64,000 bases of DNA from Topomyia yanbarensis (taxonomy: Eukaryota > Arthropoda > Insecta > Diptera > Culicidae): positions 10,803,343-10,867,342 of the forward strand of contig NC_080671.1 in the NCBI RefSeq assembly GCF_030247195.1, read 5' to 3'. How positions within the stretch are numbered: position 1 is the stretch's first letter; each line of letters begins with the position of its first letter. The notes beneath the pieces were generated by a model that had not been told where the DNA came from, ran no database searches, and saw only the letters and a program-made list of their open reading frames with translations. A program made the position numbers and the translations under genes. Of this stretch, positions 45,623-57,512 are shown in pieces.

Positions 45623-45915
45623 ACAACGAAAATAAATAACTGAGTTAAACAAACTCAGAAGAGGGTTTTTAATCTCTTTTCAAAATTTATTAACTTCCTG
45701 TTCAGGGATTAAACTATATAGTGAGCAGTGTTAATCGATTTCGGTCACTCTAGAAACAAGTCGTTGAAAAAAACCAAGGAAGAAACCCCACGATGGTGAC
45801 TGGAAAGGGATGTAAGTTATGTCGGTTATCTCTGGGCCGGTTCACGTTTCGGCATGTTTCGATATTAGCTACTATATACTAGTTGTGGGCAGATCAACTA
45901 CCGAGCAATGGTCGG
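45623..45915 (+). repeat. Long flanking direct repeat, right
   Basis: Second copy of 44084-44375, beginning immediately after the retroposon A-tail. If this is a target-site duplication it is exceptionally long; a pre-existing tandem duplication is the alternative. Confidence 0.88.
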
Positions 45916-46479
45916 CTTGCAACGAGATCTAAGGAAAAAGTATGATGTCAGAGAAAATCGCGATATCGTTATCTGCAGAAATTTTACAGCCGATGATCTC
46001 TCCATCGGAGTGACTGACAGCTAAATAGCTCGCGAAAAAGGTCATCGGTATCGGAAGAAATACCGCAGCTGAAAAATTCTCAGCAGCAGCTAGCAAATAA
46101 ATAAGAACGAGTAGCGCCAAAAAACATGAACGATTAACACAAAATAAAAAGAGCAGTGTCAACACGGAAACATTCGTTCAAAAATTCATGAAAAAATGAT
46201 CGCTATTTCGTGAACTGGACGATTTACGAAAACCGTGACCAAGTTCCTGAAATTATAAATAATAAACCTCGTATTCAAGAAACTATCTGTGTTTCTGCAA
46301 AACTAGTTCGCCCCGACTATTTACATGGCATTACATTCGAATGTTTGATTGGGTTACTGTTGTTCGCTGGACATGTTTAGTATTTGTTATGAGTCTTGTT
46401 CATAATTTGGGAATACACAGCCGACAATCAAGCGATTTTTATGATTACAGGAGCTAATCCCCGATTTTTTTCTATTTCT
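45916..46479. other. Unassigned sequence
   Basis: No recognised gene. The minus frame 45929-46165 has no features beyond hydrophobic stretches. Confidence 0.3.
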
Positions 46480-47700
46480 TATCACGTTCAGTGCTTTTTT
46501 ATTCATGAGTTTACTATCCGATTTTTAGGTCAGAGTAGGGAGATCTATGTTCTTAATTTCAGGATCTTAGTCGCGATTTTCGTAATTTCCATTCACGTTA
46601 TCGTGATATTTCAGTCATGAGTAAAGTGATTCATGTTCATAATTTCGGGATATTTTAGTTCATGTTTATTTATGTTCGTGATTTCAGGGTCTAAGTGACG
46701 ATTTTTGATATTTTTGTCAAGAGTTGTGTGATTTATGTTTATGACTTCAGGACCTTAGTCACGATTTTTGTACTTTCTGTTCATCTTATGGTGATATTTT
46801 ATTCTAGAGCTTACTTTCGAATTTGACACCTGGAGTAATGTGACATGATATCAGCAGTTTTATCGTGGTATTCGTAATTTCTCTTCGTCTTATCGCGATC
46901 TGTTATTTTTTGGTAATCATCGGTTTTATACTCGGAGTAACGTGACAAGATGAACTGGATCATAAAAGTGTGACTGGTTCGCGGGATCTTGTTCTGTAAA
47001 CCGATAATTCTGAACCGATAATAGTAATAATAGTTTTTTGTATCTGCAGCTCGTACCTATTCTTGGTCGCAAGCAGCTGAATATTTCACGAAAAAGTGCA
47101 CGGAACATGATTCCACGACTATACTTCAAATTTTGTGAAATTAGTTTACGGGAAATTTTCATTACCATGTTCCATGGAATTGAATATGATTAGGGATATC
47201 TTCACGCAAAATAGATCGTGAATCATGTACTAAAATTCATGAACCAGTTCACTAATACATGAATAATATGTAATGAACTTGGAAACATTTCACGAGCACG
47301 GATATTTGAGTGTGACTATTATATTAGGAATCATGAACCTGTTTACGATTACATGAATAATATTTGATGGCTTTGTGAACTATTTCATAAGCAGGACTGG
47401 TGACTATACATTATATTATACTATTATACATAAAAGTGATCTAGCTCACGACATGAATACCATTTTATAATTTTGTGTTTTATTTCACGGGTACGCATGG
47501 TCAGTCGTGATTATTATACTAGGAACGAGTTTATGAATACATGAATAATACGTCATGATTTTGTGAACTATTTCAGGATCACGAATGGTGTCTAATATAT
47601 TAGGAATCATGAATTAGTTCACGAGGAATGAATGGATTCATGAATAAAATTCCGCGTTTCGTGAAATAGAGCACGAGAAAATATCCACAATGTTTTGAAC
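46480..47700 (+). repeat. Dispersed repeat A, copy 2
   Basis: Colinear with 5000-5965 (landmarks given there), with additional internal sequence. Its second half is a degenerate tandem array. No conserved frame. Confidence 0.75.
47218..47690 (+). repeat. Degenerate ~95-100-bp tandem array, five units
   Basis: Units share GAATCATGAACC.GTTCACGA, TACATGAATAATAT, TGATTTTGTGAACTATTTCACG and CACGAATG..GTGACTATTATA words, diverged and with indels. It forms the right half of dispersed repeat A. The repeated words are partly self-complementary (TCATGA, CGTGA/TCACG). Confidence 0.7.
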
Positions 47701-47924
47701 ATAATTATAAAACACATGATTTTAGTTCATAGTCCTGTTTTCGTAACATCAAACGTGAATGATCCAGAATTCATGGTACTTTATTCACGATTTTAGGAAC
47801 AATGTTTTTACGATTTAACGGTGACGCCGGATGGATGAGGATGGCAAGATACAAGCTGTTTAAGTTTAGTCGGTAGGATTAACTACTTCAAACCAATCAG
47901 ACACTACCACTAACCAATGCCATT

Positions 47925-48215
47925 CCTTCTCGATAATAGACACTTACCCATTTTGTTGAGCTGAGTCGATTGGTACACAATGCTTGGCCTTCCAGGTCTC
48001 ATACAAAATCTTCCAAGTTTAACCTTTCTTTTATGCGAAACATAGAAAAATGAAAACCCTACCCAGGAGCATTTTCTGCGCACGGGCCTGTTTCGTTGCA
48101 TTAATTTCCAGTTCCCTCCGATGAATCCTTTTCGCGGATAGTGAAACTCACATGAAGTGTTTCTTAATGGGAAGGCATCTCCAACGACCGACATCCCCTC
48201 AGGCAAAGACTGCAA
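47925..48215 (-). repeat. Repeat-derived segment, possible TE fragment
   Basis: The minus frame 48215-47910 contains CMRPGRPSIVYQSTQLNKMG. From memory similar wording is frequent in repeated mosquito DNA, but that is weak evidence and no second copy is in this window. No class assigned. Confidence 0.3.
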
Positions 48216-50189
48216 ATAAGTCTCCGTTTTCGATATAAATTATATCCATTTAATACAACCGGCCCCTGGATGGTCTATTTCCGAACCTAACCACTTAACA
48301 TTGTGTGATCTAATTAAACAATAATCGGTTGTGACCGATATCGCCATGGTGCGATCAGATGAACGTATGTTATCTGTGGACGACATTGAACGGGTAAATA
48401 GCATTGCTCGCTGCGGGCTTTTTATGAAGAAGTATCTTGTCTACGTACCCGCTCGGGATTTGATGGATTGATGGTGCACTCTCCGACAGGGGCCTTAATT
48501 GCGAAAATATTCTGAAGTATGAGATTGGCTGCTTAAAGAACCTTTTGCGTCAGTCAGTGAAAATTCTGGATTGCAAGCAATGGCGTTCAGTTAATCGAGT
48601 TTTTCGCCGGATCTGCTTTTCCAAACTATACCACGTTGAACTGGGCATCTTTTTGTGCCACGAGGCATGAGCTGCTGCCATTAAAATCAATTGAGCCATA
48701 GATCTACTATCCATTATAGAAACAAGGCAGACTCCACATGATCTCTCGACATACTCCGCGTGCAAATTATGCAGGGAAAAACTGAAGCATTTTCAGCTTT
48801 CTCGTAAAGGCCTTGATGGAAATTCAAATATAATAACTCGAGGAAGTGCTGTTACAAAACCGAAATAAGTGATTCCTGGTTTCGGAAATCTTACAAAAAA
48901 TATCAGGAAGCTTCACATGGCATCAAAAATCTCTAGTTCCCCTACACTTCAGCCAGAAATATAGGGGCACTTTCAACAATTAAACAGATGCGAAAGCTCA
49001 TCCTGGAGCAACGTACTCAAGCTTTACAAGGCTCCTGTTAACGACAGGTTTCCTGCTCGATTCAAATTTGTTTTCATGCAAAAGAATTGTGGTTTGGCAA
49101 GGGATCTGTTCCTCCGGCAAGAAAATCAGGTTTTTTAGACGAATAAGATAACAGTTTGAAAATGTCAAAAATGGGGCACCATTACATACAGATTTCACTG
49201 TTATTAGGTTCCATGATGTTCTGGTTATGTTTTAGCTAGATTTGGCCAGATGCAATTGTAGCAAGGACGTCCGACAACGATTCAACGGCAATGGAGTACA
49301 ATCTTAAAAGAGCAAAATCCACCAAATTATTGTTGATACGAGACATCAACAGGAAAAGCGAAAATTTCTTCGAAACAATGACTAATGAATTGTTTCTGTT
49401 AGTTCTATGAAAAATGTGTTATTGAATTTGTTTTATATTTCGTTTTTCGATTGCAAAAATATAGGCATTTAAAAGGGCCCATAAAATAAATAATTTAGAA
49501 ACGATTAAAATTAAAGAATATGAAAAGTATAGAATTTAATTAAATGAGTTAAATGAAATGATAAAATAAAATGAACAAATAAAATTGAATCTTTGCAAAA
49601 TTTGATAAATACATTTATTATAGCTGAATAAATAAAATTAAGTCGGGGTTTTCAGAATTTCGGATTCACCTTGTCAGTAGCTAAGCTAACGGCACACTGG
49701 GCCGCTAACTAGATACTCAATCCAAAAAAAAGTTACTTTGTAAGATTAAATTTATACGAATATAATGTTTTCCAATAGAAGCGATATGTTTAAAGGCATT
49801 TCAAACCCATATCAATAAAAAGCACACAGTAAATCTTGAACTAAATAACTCACATATAAATATTATTGGCTCTCAAAACTATTAGATTTAATGTCATTAT
49901 TATATTTAAAATACTTTTATCAATTTGTTATTCAAAACAATAAATGTTGAGAATCGAAAATTTCGCTTCGACGTAAAAATACTAAAAATAGAATGTTCCC
50001 ATGAACTTTTTCAGAAATCAAAACTTACATTTTGATATCAAATGAATTCAAAACGCAAAAAAGTTAAGGTCTGATGTCAAAGCAAAAATTTAAGTTTTGA
50101 ATAAAAAATTAAGGGATGTGTGCAAGACACTACCAACACAAACACCATGCGCGAATTTAGCTCATTGCATCAACATAATCGATCTTTTT
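48216..50189. other. Unassigned sequence
   Basis: 48346-48471 holds a 41-codon plus frame starting MVRSDERMLSVDDIERVNSI, unrecognised. 49640-49720 contains TTCGGATTCACCTTGTCAGTAGCTA, which recalls part of the 50.7-51.0-kb fold-back element. Otherwise AT-rich. Confidence 0.3.
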
Positions 50190-50420
50190 AGGGCACACAC
50201 GCATGACGTTGTTGCATTTTTGGAATTGTTGGAATAATTTAACTAATTCAATTCATTTTCCATTATGTATTCGTCCTAATAAGGACGGTTTGCTAATAAC
50301 TATATTGTGTGATACGGGACGAGAATCCGTTGAAACGATTCGAACCTTGCCACCGATTCGCTTCTGCTGCGTACATACAGACGAGCATTTTCCTTTCGCA
50401 GCTGATGTCAGATGAGAACT
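50190..50420 (+). repeat. Direct repeat D, copy 1
   Basis: Aligns with 51060-51310: CATTATGTATTCGTCCTAATAAGGAC, ATAACTAT, GATACGGGACGAGAATC, GAAACGATTCGA.CC and later ACA.ACAGAC.A.C. A diverged local duplication, now flanking the fold-back MITE. Confidence 0.7.
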
Positions 50421-50751
50421 TTTTGAAACAAGGCGATCTCTTTTATCAACTTTTCAGTACAGATGGAATACCAGTCTTTTGTGCGCTAAATGAAAATATT
50501 TTCATAATTCGTTTTGGTGTGGCTTTCGCTTAGTGGCAGTGGTTGCCACATTAACTGATTTTCTTGAAAGTTTCGTAAAAATCTTTGCGTTTGTAGATTA
50601 TTAAATTGAATAATATTTACTGGTATTATGATTCCCTGGTAAAGGTACAGAATTAACAAGCGCAAACTTAATGCAAGTTATGCAAATTCCCAAATGGGAA
50701 AATTTTGAACGATGCCAAATTTTTTGTGCATAAGGGCACATACCTTACATA

Positions 50752-51042
50752 AAGTACGGTTCCTTGTTTTAGTGTTTCGGATTCTCCTCGTCAGTAACTA
50801 GCACCAACTGGGTGTCTAGTTAGACGATGTATCTAAGCTAGTACCCAAATTAGCACTAGGATAACATCACTCGGTATAAGCCAGTTGATTAGTGTTCACA
50901 CAAGACGTGTGACTTTTTGGATTTTAGTGTCTAACTAGTGCTAATTTGGGTACTAGCTTAGATACATCGTCTAACTAGACACCCAGTTGGTGCTAGTTAC
51001 TGACGACGAGAATCCGAAACACTAAAACAAGGAACCGTACTT
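50752..51042. mobile_element. Fold-back MITE, 291 bp, ~107-bp arms
   Basis: Arms of about 107 bp (50752-50862 and 50936-51042) are complementary with about one mismatch around a ~73-bp loop. The ends AAGTACGGTTCC and GGAACCGTACTT are bounded by TA (50750-50751 and 51043-51044). Near-perfect arms mean recent origin or gene conversion. A TA target favours a Tc1/mariner-type source. A transcript would form a long double-stranded RNA. Confidence 0.9.
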
Positions 51043-51059
51043 TAATGCAAGTTAATAGA

Positions 51060-51310
51060 AGGAATTTTCTAATTCAATTATTTTTCCATTATACATTCGT
51101 CCCAATAAGGACTGTTTTCTGATAACTATGTCTTGAGATACGGGATGAGAATCTTATGAAACGATTTGAGCCTCGCCTGCACGACTCACAGGCACGGTAT
51201 AAAAAAACAGCAATTCACCATCTTGCTTCAGTTCCGCCATTGTCGCTTGGAACTGCGAGCAAAATCCTTCCAGTACACACAGACAAACGCTCTCCTTCCA
51301 TGGCTCGTGC
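51060..51310 (+). repeat. Direct repeat D, copy 2
   Basis: Partner of 50190-50420. The plus frame 51166-51384 crosses it without recognisable content. Confidence 0.65.
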
Positions 51311-51847
51311 CAAATAAAAGATGTAACAGCTATCCTACCAGTAACATTATCGATAACCTAACTGCCTATCTGCCAGCAGAGTAGGCATGACAATGAATGA
51401 ATTCGGTCAGAAACATTCCTTTTATATCAAGCTATGAAATGTGCAGGACGCTTATGGGTGTCAAGATGAGGTCTGTGTTAGGAAAAATCTTGCGCAAATA
51501 TACAGTAGAAATGCCGATTTAAAGTTGCAATATTTTTTTAAGTTAGACTTTTATTAACAGATTGGTATTTAAATGACGCAAATCCATCATTAATTAACAG
51601 CACTATAGTTTAAATTTTCAATGCTAAAAAAGTCCTGATACCCCGATGAGAATAAATGAAAATCTTGAAAATTTTTAAAAACAAATATCCTTGAAACATT
51701 GACTATTTTTTATTACTGAATTTTCCAAACGAACTGAACTACGGAACAAAACAAAAACAAAAGCTACCAAGGGTTTAGTGTTTCTACTAAATCGTTGTGA
51801 AGAGAAATTTCATTACAAACTATGGTTTTAAACTAACATCGTTTCAA
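51311..51847. other. Unassigned AT-rich sequence
   Basis: Nothing recognised. Confidence 0.4.
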
Positions 51848-52005
51848 TAATTTTTTTATTATTATAGTGGTCATTTGCTTCTTTTTTTTGGGTTAGAAAA
51901 GTCTTTTTGAAAAAATCTCTAACCCTATGTGCGGGGTTGGAAGTCGAACCAGATAAGCTGCGTACAAAGATAATCGATTTACCATTTACGGAATGCCTGC
52001 CATTT
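51848..52005 (-). mobile_element. tRNA-derived SINE, copy 3
   Basis: On the minus strand: GGTAAATCGATTATCTTTGTACGCAGC, a B-box-like GGTTCGACTTCC, CCGCACATAGGGTTAGAGATTTTT, TTTTCTAACCC and an ACTATAATAATAAA tail. It follows the order of 7486-7652 with a deletion just before the tail. Confidence 0.8.
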
Positions 52006-53109
52006 TTTTTAATGACACCACATCGGGTTTAAAGGAATGCCAAACTTTAAGTAGCTTCCATTTGTGTTCGGCTCCCAAACAAAAAATTTTCGATTTGGTT
52101 TCGGGGGAGGTCTTTGGCTGGCTACAACAATGTTCCATGGGGTTGTCTTCACGATGATAACAGGTCTAACTCACTGCAAGATATTTGCGACAATTTCAAT
52201 AAAAAAATGACATGAATTCCTACTTCACCAGCGCGCCAAAGTGCGTTAGATATATCATTGCACTCAACCTTGGTACAATTAGAGTGTACCCATTGATTGA
52301 AAGATCAAGAAAGAACAAGAATTCCTCCGATGGAAGAGTACAAGGTTTAGACTGGCTTGTTTCAAGACACTGCGAGTAAGGGTGAATCGAAACGAGTATC
52401 CGGTGCGAACACTCATAGACGGTTTCTGTGATGGGACAGAGAGTGCTCAGAATTGTAAGTCAAAAAGGTCTATAAGAACTTTTTGAATGTCGGATCGCCC
52501 GAATATTTCCGAATATACGCGTTAGAAACACAAATGAAAAACTTGATGGAAGCTGAGAAATGCGGATATTGACACCGGTTCGTCGACAGATTATCGAGGA
52601 AACGATGTGTACGTTGTGTATTCGATTCAACCTTTGATCGGAATACAGGGAACCAAGAACTTTTTTCTGGCGGCAGCAGCATGTAGATCCTCATGCAAGC
52701 AATAGACGTTTCGTCATGGAAATATAATACTATAAATACGCGTAATGATTGTTATTTAATCATACATACATCCTCCCCAAAAAACTGATGGTTTTATATT
52801 TACCTAACGACCACGCCTACATCGTCATAGTTCCATTGAGACTCTCCGTTCGATGGAGCGTGAAAAGCACTCCTTACATTTCCTGGGGAAAATATGGTAA
52901 CTTTATTCGAAGAACAATACCTGATCACTATAATTTGGATTTTATCACATTGAGTAGGCAGACACTAATTAGAATGGTAATGAGAAGTGCGGGCACTTAG
53001 GCATTTGAAAGTGATATTTATGAACGATCGTATAACTTCTACGTGTTTTTCAGTATTTATTGTCAGAGAAATCTCGAAATTTGTCAAATTTCGTGGAGTA
53101 ATGGCAGGT
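52006..53109. other. Unassigned sequence
   Basis: The minus frame 52470-52694 and plus frame 52749-53000 are unrecognised. No repeat ends found. Confidence 0.35.
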
Positions 53110-53412
53110 ATCAATAAACCAAGGGGAATCATTCGGGTGATATATTGGGTCATGTGCAATCATTATGCGTTGAATACGCATCTCCGGCGTATTAGAGTTG
53201 TGGAGATCGGTCTCTGCACTTGTGGTGACGGTTATCGCGACATTGGACATGTCGTGAGGGTCGTGTGCCTAGTGTTCTGGTGCCAGATCTCCGTTAAATT
53301 CCCTTCGGCCTCGTTCCAGCCCTGGCTAGCTATCCTCGATGTTCCCTATATGGCTCTCATATACATATTTGTAAACACAGTAATCATCCAAATTAAGTTA
53401 TCTCTTCTCTAA
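53110..53412 (+). pseudogene. LINE ORF2 C-terminal fragment
   Basis: The frame contains HYALNTHLRRI, then LCTCGDGYRDIGHVVRVVC, a C-x-C-x7-H-x4-C-like zinc motif typical of the extreme C terminus of Jockey/R1-type ORF2 proteins, then a MALIYIFVNT ending. The frame continues to a stop at 53412 followed by an A-rich stretch. It is unrelated to the 18-24-kb LINE, whose C terminus differs. Confidence 0.7.
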
Positions 53413-53487
53413 TTTTCAAAAAAAATAAATTTGGTGAGCAAAGAAATTAGTATCGTTAACGCAGACGTGCCTGACTGAATAAAAAAT

Positions 53488-53547
53488 AGTTTCGAATGGG
53501 TAATTACCCCCTCGGTTATTTTCCCACACATGGTCCACCGGCCCTAC
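53488..53547 (+). mobile_element. Right-end fragment of the 16.4-kb hAT MITE family
   Basis: TTTCGAATGGGTAATTACCC, CTCGGTTATTTTC and CCACCGGCCCTA match the right third of 16449-16749. The left part is missing. Confidence 0.7.
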
Positions 53548-53754
53548 CTATTCCAACTTCGCTTCCCACTCAAAAAATCAATCCTAATACATATTTTAGT
53601 ACATCCCTACAACAGGATTGGAAATCTTAGAATTATGATTAGTGTCAGAACTCCGAAATGAGTTTCTTTTGTTTTCATGCAGGTGTTTTGTTTAATATTG
53701 ATGTGATTTGATCCATTGCCACAATTTTCCAAAAGACCATGTATGCGATGCTAG

Positions 53755-54012
53755 TCTTGGGGGCATACTTCTATCTCAACGATAGTCTTAATTCCAACGT
53801 TGACGCTTTCAACCACGTACTTTAAGTTATTTTTCGACAATACTGAATTGCCCAGGTGGTGAAACTGAACATAGTCGGTTTCCGTGAGCGTAAGCATCAT
53901 ATTGACTTTCACAGTGAATTCCACTCAACGAATGCTCGATCACATAGCACAAAATTTGAAGTAGGCGACGATGATGTTGGGTCTAAATAGTACATTTTCG
54001 TCAATTTCGTAT
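53755..54012 (-). pseudogene. ORF1 retroposon fragment (first RRM-like part)
   Basis: The minus strand resembles the first ~100 residues of the 44-kb ORF1: a KLTKM..LDPT start, VAYFKFCA, VEFTVKVNMML, YVQFHHLGN and a CGAAAAATAACTTAAAGTACGTGG segment like LKNNLKHVVES, then VGIKT. Frameshifts break it. Confidence 0.65.
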
Positions 54013-56244
54013 CTGGGCAATGGCCGAATAGATCAGCAATGTCGACTCTAACCTTTTTCTTTATCAGGTATGTTTAAGTACGCAAATTTGGAAATTAAGA
54101 ATTTCTAGCTCGGCGATGAAATGTTTTGAAACACGTGGAACCTTCTTCAGGATCTTTAATACCACCTTTCTGTAAAAGTTTCTTTAGGTCAATCTAAGCT
54201 CGTTAAAAAATCACCTCCTGTCTCCACGTGATGCGCCCTTTTGTCTATTTATGGTCGAAATATCAATAGATTCAAGTATTCAGCCCAACTAATTCAAAGT
54301 CCACGCGTGACCGTTCGAGCAACTCTTCGTTAGCAGTCCTCACCATCCATGCACAACGGAGGTCCCCAACGACCTTCCCAATGTGCTAATCTTTGCAATG
54401 TTTCTTCTCTGGTTGAACCGCACGAAGATAAGATCAGACAATAATCACCTTTTCAATTCCAACAATGTACATTTAAACCGTCAGCAGTGCCCGCGAGTGT
54501 GAACAAAATCGCGAATCAAATTCTGGGTGGAGCTAAATGTTTGCTCTGACATTAAAAAGTACGCTCACTAATTGACCTACGAGGGGGGAATGAACGTAGG
54601 TACGTACTCTACCTGCAAGCTGAAACTAGTCTAGCTTACCACCGTAGGCCGGCGTCGCGTCGTGGTGGCAGGTGGTGGGCAGTCCGAGGTGGACTAAGAA
54701 TTTATAACGTGCCGGGCTAGATGAAAAAAAAAACATGGTGATTGTCAAGTTGTGACCAGTCGAAGCGGTTACGTAATGGGTCTCGTGTACTGAGGCCCCG
54801 TTCGGCTTATTGACTAAGAGGGAAGCCGGCCGTGCACGCCGCCACCTATCCTACGGGGGTCGTTGCTAGCTTCGAAGGGGGGCACAAATGCGTCAACCTG
54901 CGTTCAACGCGATCACTGCTGTAAACATTAACACACCTTATCGCCGATGTAGATCAGCGCAGGTAGAGTTTAATTTTTCGTTCGCAACTTGCAGTCTGTA
55001 GGTGCACCAATATTGTTGACTGGCTTGACATGCACCAGGCACATACCCTCATTCAGACATTGTCCAATAAAGCTGACCAGTGATTTTTATTGGTGGGTCA
55101 TTAGAGCGAATAAAAATCATGCCAAGCCGCAGGTTGTGAGCGAGAGAGATACCCACGGAAAGGCTGATTCTGGCTTCCTCTGGGTGGTGGAAGAAGGACG
55201 AAGCGAAGCTCTAATTTATGTGCAGCGCAAGTTCATTTGGCAATTTATTAAGTTTAAATTTTTGCAGTTAAATTAACCTTTGGCCTCTGGGTGCTGTCAC
55301 TCACTTCGGCGGGGTGTTCATTTTAATATGTATGATCACCATTATTTTACCATTCTATCCTATACGGAGATTGGACGAGCGTATTTTTGTCTTAAAATAA
55401 TAATAAAAAATATTTATATTTTCGAGATGCGATACAAAGTGTCGAATAGTGTCTTAATATCTGCATTCATGTGATCTTCATCATCAAGTTGTTTGTCGAT
55501 CCATCGAATAATGAGACGTTGTTTTATAAGCCATTCTGCGAAATGAGGTTTAATATTATGGCGCTACAGAATCATTCGTTTTTATTTGTTTTAGTGGTGG
55601 TTCAAAAAATAAGCTTATACACGATCTTCACCTAGGTGCCCCCGCACAGTTATAAAGGCTCATATCCGTTTTCAGTTTATTTGCTGTCACGAAGTTTGAT
55701 AATTATTATGGAACTTATTTTTAAATTTAAATTCAATATCTACTGAAAATATTAGCAGGCAAATTTGGATAAATCATCCTTTTGGCGATTCATATTTTCA
55801 ATCACATCTTGTGGTGAAAACAATTAGGTCCAGAAAATATTGGGATCCGCAAAATCAGATCGCTTTTTTGTTCATAACATTCAAGATGGTCAAGATACGC
55901 AGTGAAAAAATTTCCAATGCTATTTCAACTGTTTTAATGTCGCATTCAGAAATACAAACCGATGTATATAGTGTTCTAATATGACTTTTGGCAATTTATT
56001 GTTAGATTTGGAGCTCAGAAAATAACTAAAATGACCAAAAACCGGTGAAATACTCGTGTTTGAGCACAATGAAAACTCGAATTAAGAGCCCAATTTCCTC
56101 CCTACTATTTGAGCTAATGCAATGCGATGACAAATGATGACAGACGCTGCTCAAACCAACAGCTTCAAATGTCATATAGCTCAAATGTTGAAAAATTATA
56201 ATTTTCATCGATATAATTTATTTTCCTATCCTTAATCCGACATA
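54013..56244. other. Unassigned; 54.58-54.96 kb is GC-rich
   Basis: 54580-54960 is a conspicuous GC-rich block without an open frame. A 95-residue plus frame (54989-55276) is unrecognised. 55300-56240 is AT-rich and featureless. Confidence 0.3.
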
Positions 56245-57512
56245 AAGGGCGAACACGAAATTATTGCGACACGGAAAATGTCATGCAAATTTTCTTATAA
56301 CGTTTAAAATGAAACCAAAATTTTAGAGTAGTTTTATACATATAATTACTTCAACATTCAAAAGAAAAGTTAATCGATGGAGCCTTGAGTGTAAAATTAA
56401 ACGCATTTTCGTTTGATGCCCTCCATCAAAGTCTTTACAGTGTCATCCTGTACCAGTTTCTCAGTTTTTTCTATTTTCTTAACATGTCCTTCTCGTCTTT
56501 GACTGTCTTCTTGCTCTTCCGAAGTTCCCGCTTCTTCATTGCACAGTACTGCTCCACCGGGCGCAGCTCCGGACAGTTTGGCGGATTCATGTCCTTTGGA
56601 ACAAAATGGACAGAATTGGCCTCATACCACTCCAGGACACTTTTAGAATAGTGGCATGATGCCAAATCTGGCCAAAATAGCGGAGCAGCGTCGTGCTGCT
56701 GCAATAACGGCAAAAGGCGCTTCTCGAGGCACTCAGATTTGTAGATCTCGCCATTTACTGTGCCCTTTGTCACGAAAGGCTCACTCCTCAGTCCGCAAGA
56801 GCAGATGGCCTGCCAAATGAGATATTTGCAGGCGAACTTCGACATTTCTTCTTCTTAAATTTGTCGTCCACATAGAACTTGCTCTTGCCGGTGAAAAACT
56901 CCAACCCCAGAATTTGCTTAAAATCGGCTTTTATATACGTTTCGTCGTCCATCACACAGCGGCCATATTTTGTCAGCATCTTCTCGTAGAGCTTCCGTGC
57001 CCGAGTTTTAGCCGTCGATTGTTGCCGCTCATCGCGGTTTGGGAAGTTCTGTACCTTGTATGTAGTCCAGCTCTCTTCTTTGCATTCTGGACGTAGCTCT
57101 GCGACATGCCGATCTTTTTAGCCAAATCACGGCTTGAGACGTTGGGATTTGCTTTAATCATCCGCTTCACCTTTCCCTCCGTCTTTTTGTTCTCCGGTCC
57201 CGGTTTTCTTCCAGCTCCTTTGCCGTGGTCCACCGTCAACCGCTGAATGGTGAATGTTCAACATTTTTCCCAACTGCCGGTGCGACAGGTCAGGAAATTT
57301 CAAAGAATTGTTTGTGTTTGGAAAGAATTTGTTCTCTCGACTCGCGTTGGTTCACCTCCATTTTCGTTGAATCGAAAAACACGACTTCGAGTTTGACAGC
57401 ATGTAAACAATACACATCAATGAGAAAGTGTGCAAAATTTGGTTGATTTTTACCCAATGATAAAAAAGTTTTGCCCTGTTGAATGTGTCGCAATAATTTC
57501 ATGTTCGCCCTT
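56245..57512 (-). mobile_element. ITmD37E transposon, complete ends
   Basis: The ends AAGGGCGAACACGAAATTAT (56245, continuing TGCGACAC) and the inverted copy ending 57512 form ~28-bp terminal inverted repeats with one mismatch. TA dinucleotides flank them (56243-56244 and 57513-57514). The 1268-bp length fits the IS630-Tc1-mariner superfamily. It encodes a frameshifted DD37E transposase on the minus strand. Confidence 0.93.
56397..57361 (-). pseudogene. DD37E transposase (mariner-like), frameshifted
   Basis: A cut-and-paste transposase that binds the inverted repeats and inserts at TA. From the ATG at 57361 (MEVNQRESREQILSKHKQFF) there follow a helix-turn-helix DNA-binding region (VSSRDLAKKIGMSQSYVQNA), a GRKPGP hook, the catalytic DDETY (first Asp) and WPDLASCHYS (second Asp). 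PVEQY supplies the Glu, with 37 residues between the second Asp and that Glu. The expected DxA is partly altered. At least four frame changes (near 57290, 57240, 57060 and 56850) inactivate it. It ends KRKCV at 56397. Confidence 0.92.

Noticed and set aside
44084..45915. LTR retrotransposon with 290-bp LTRs
   Set aside because: Repeats lack TG...CA ends and a primer site, and the second copy of the element (16939-18047) is not flanked by them.
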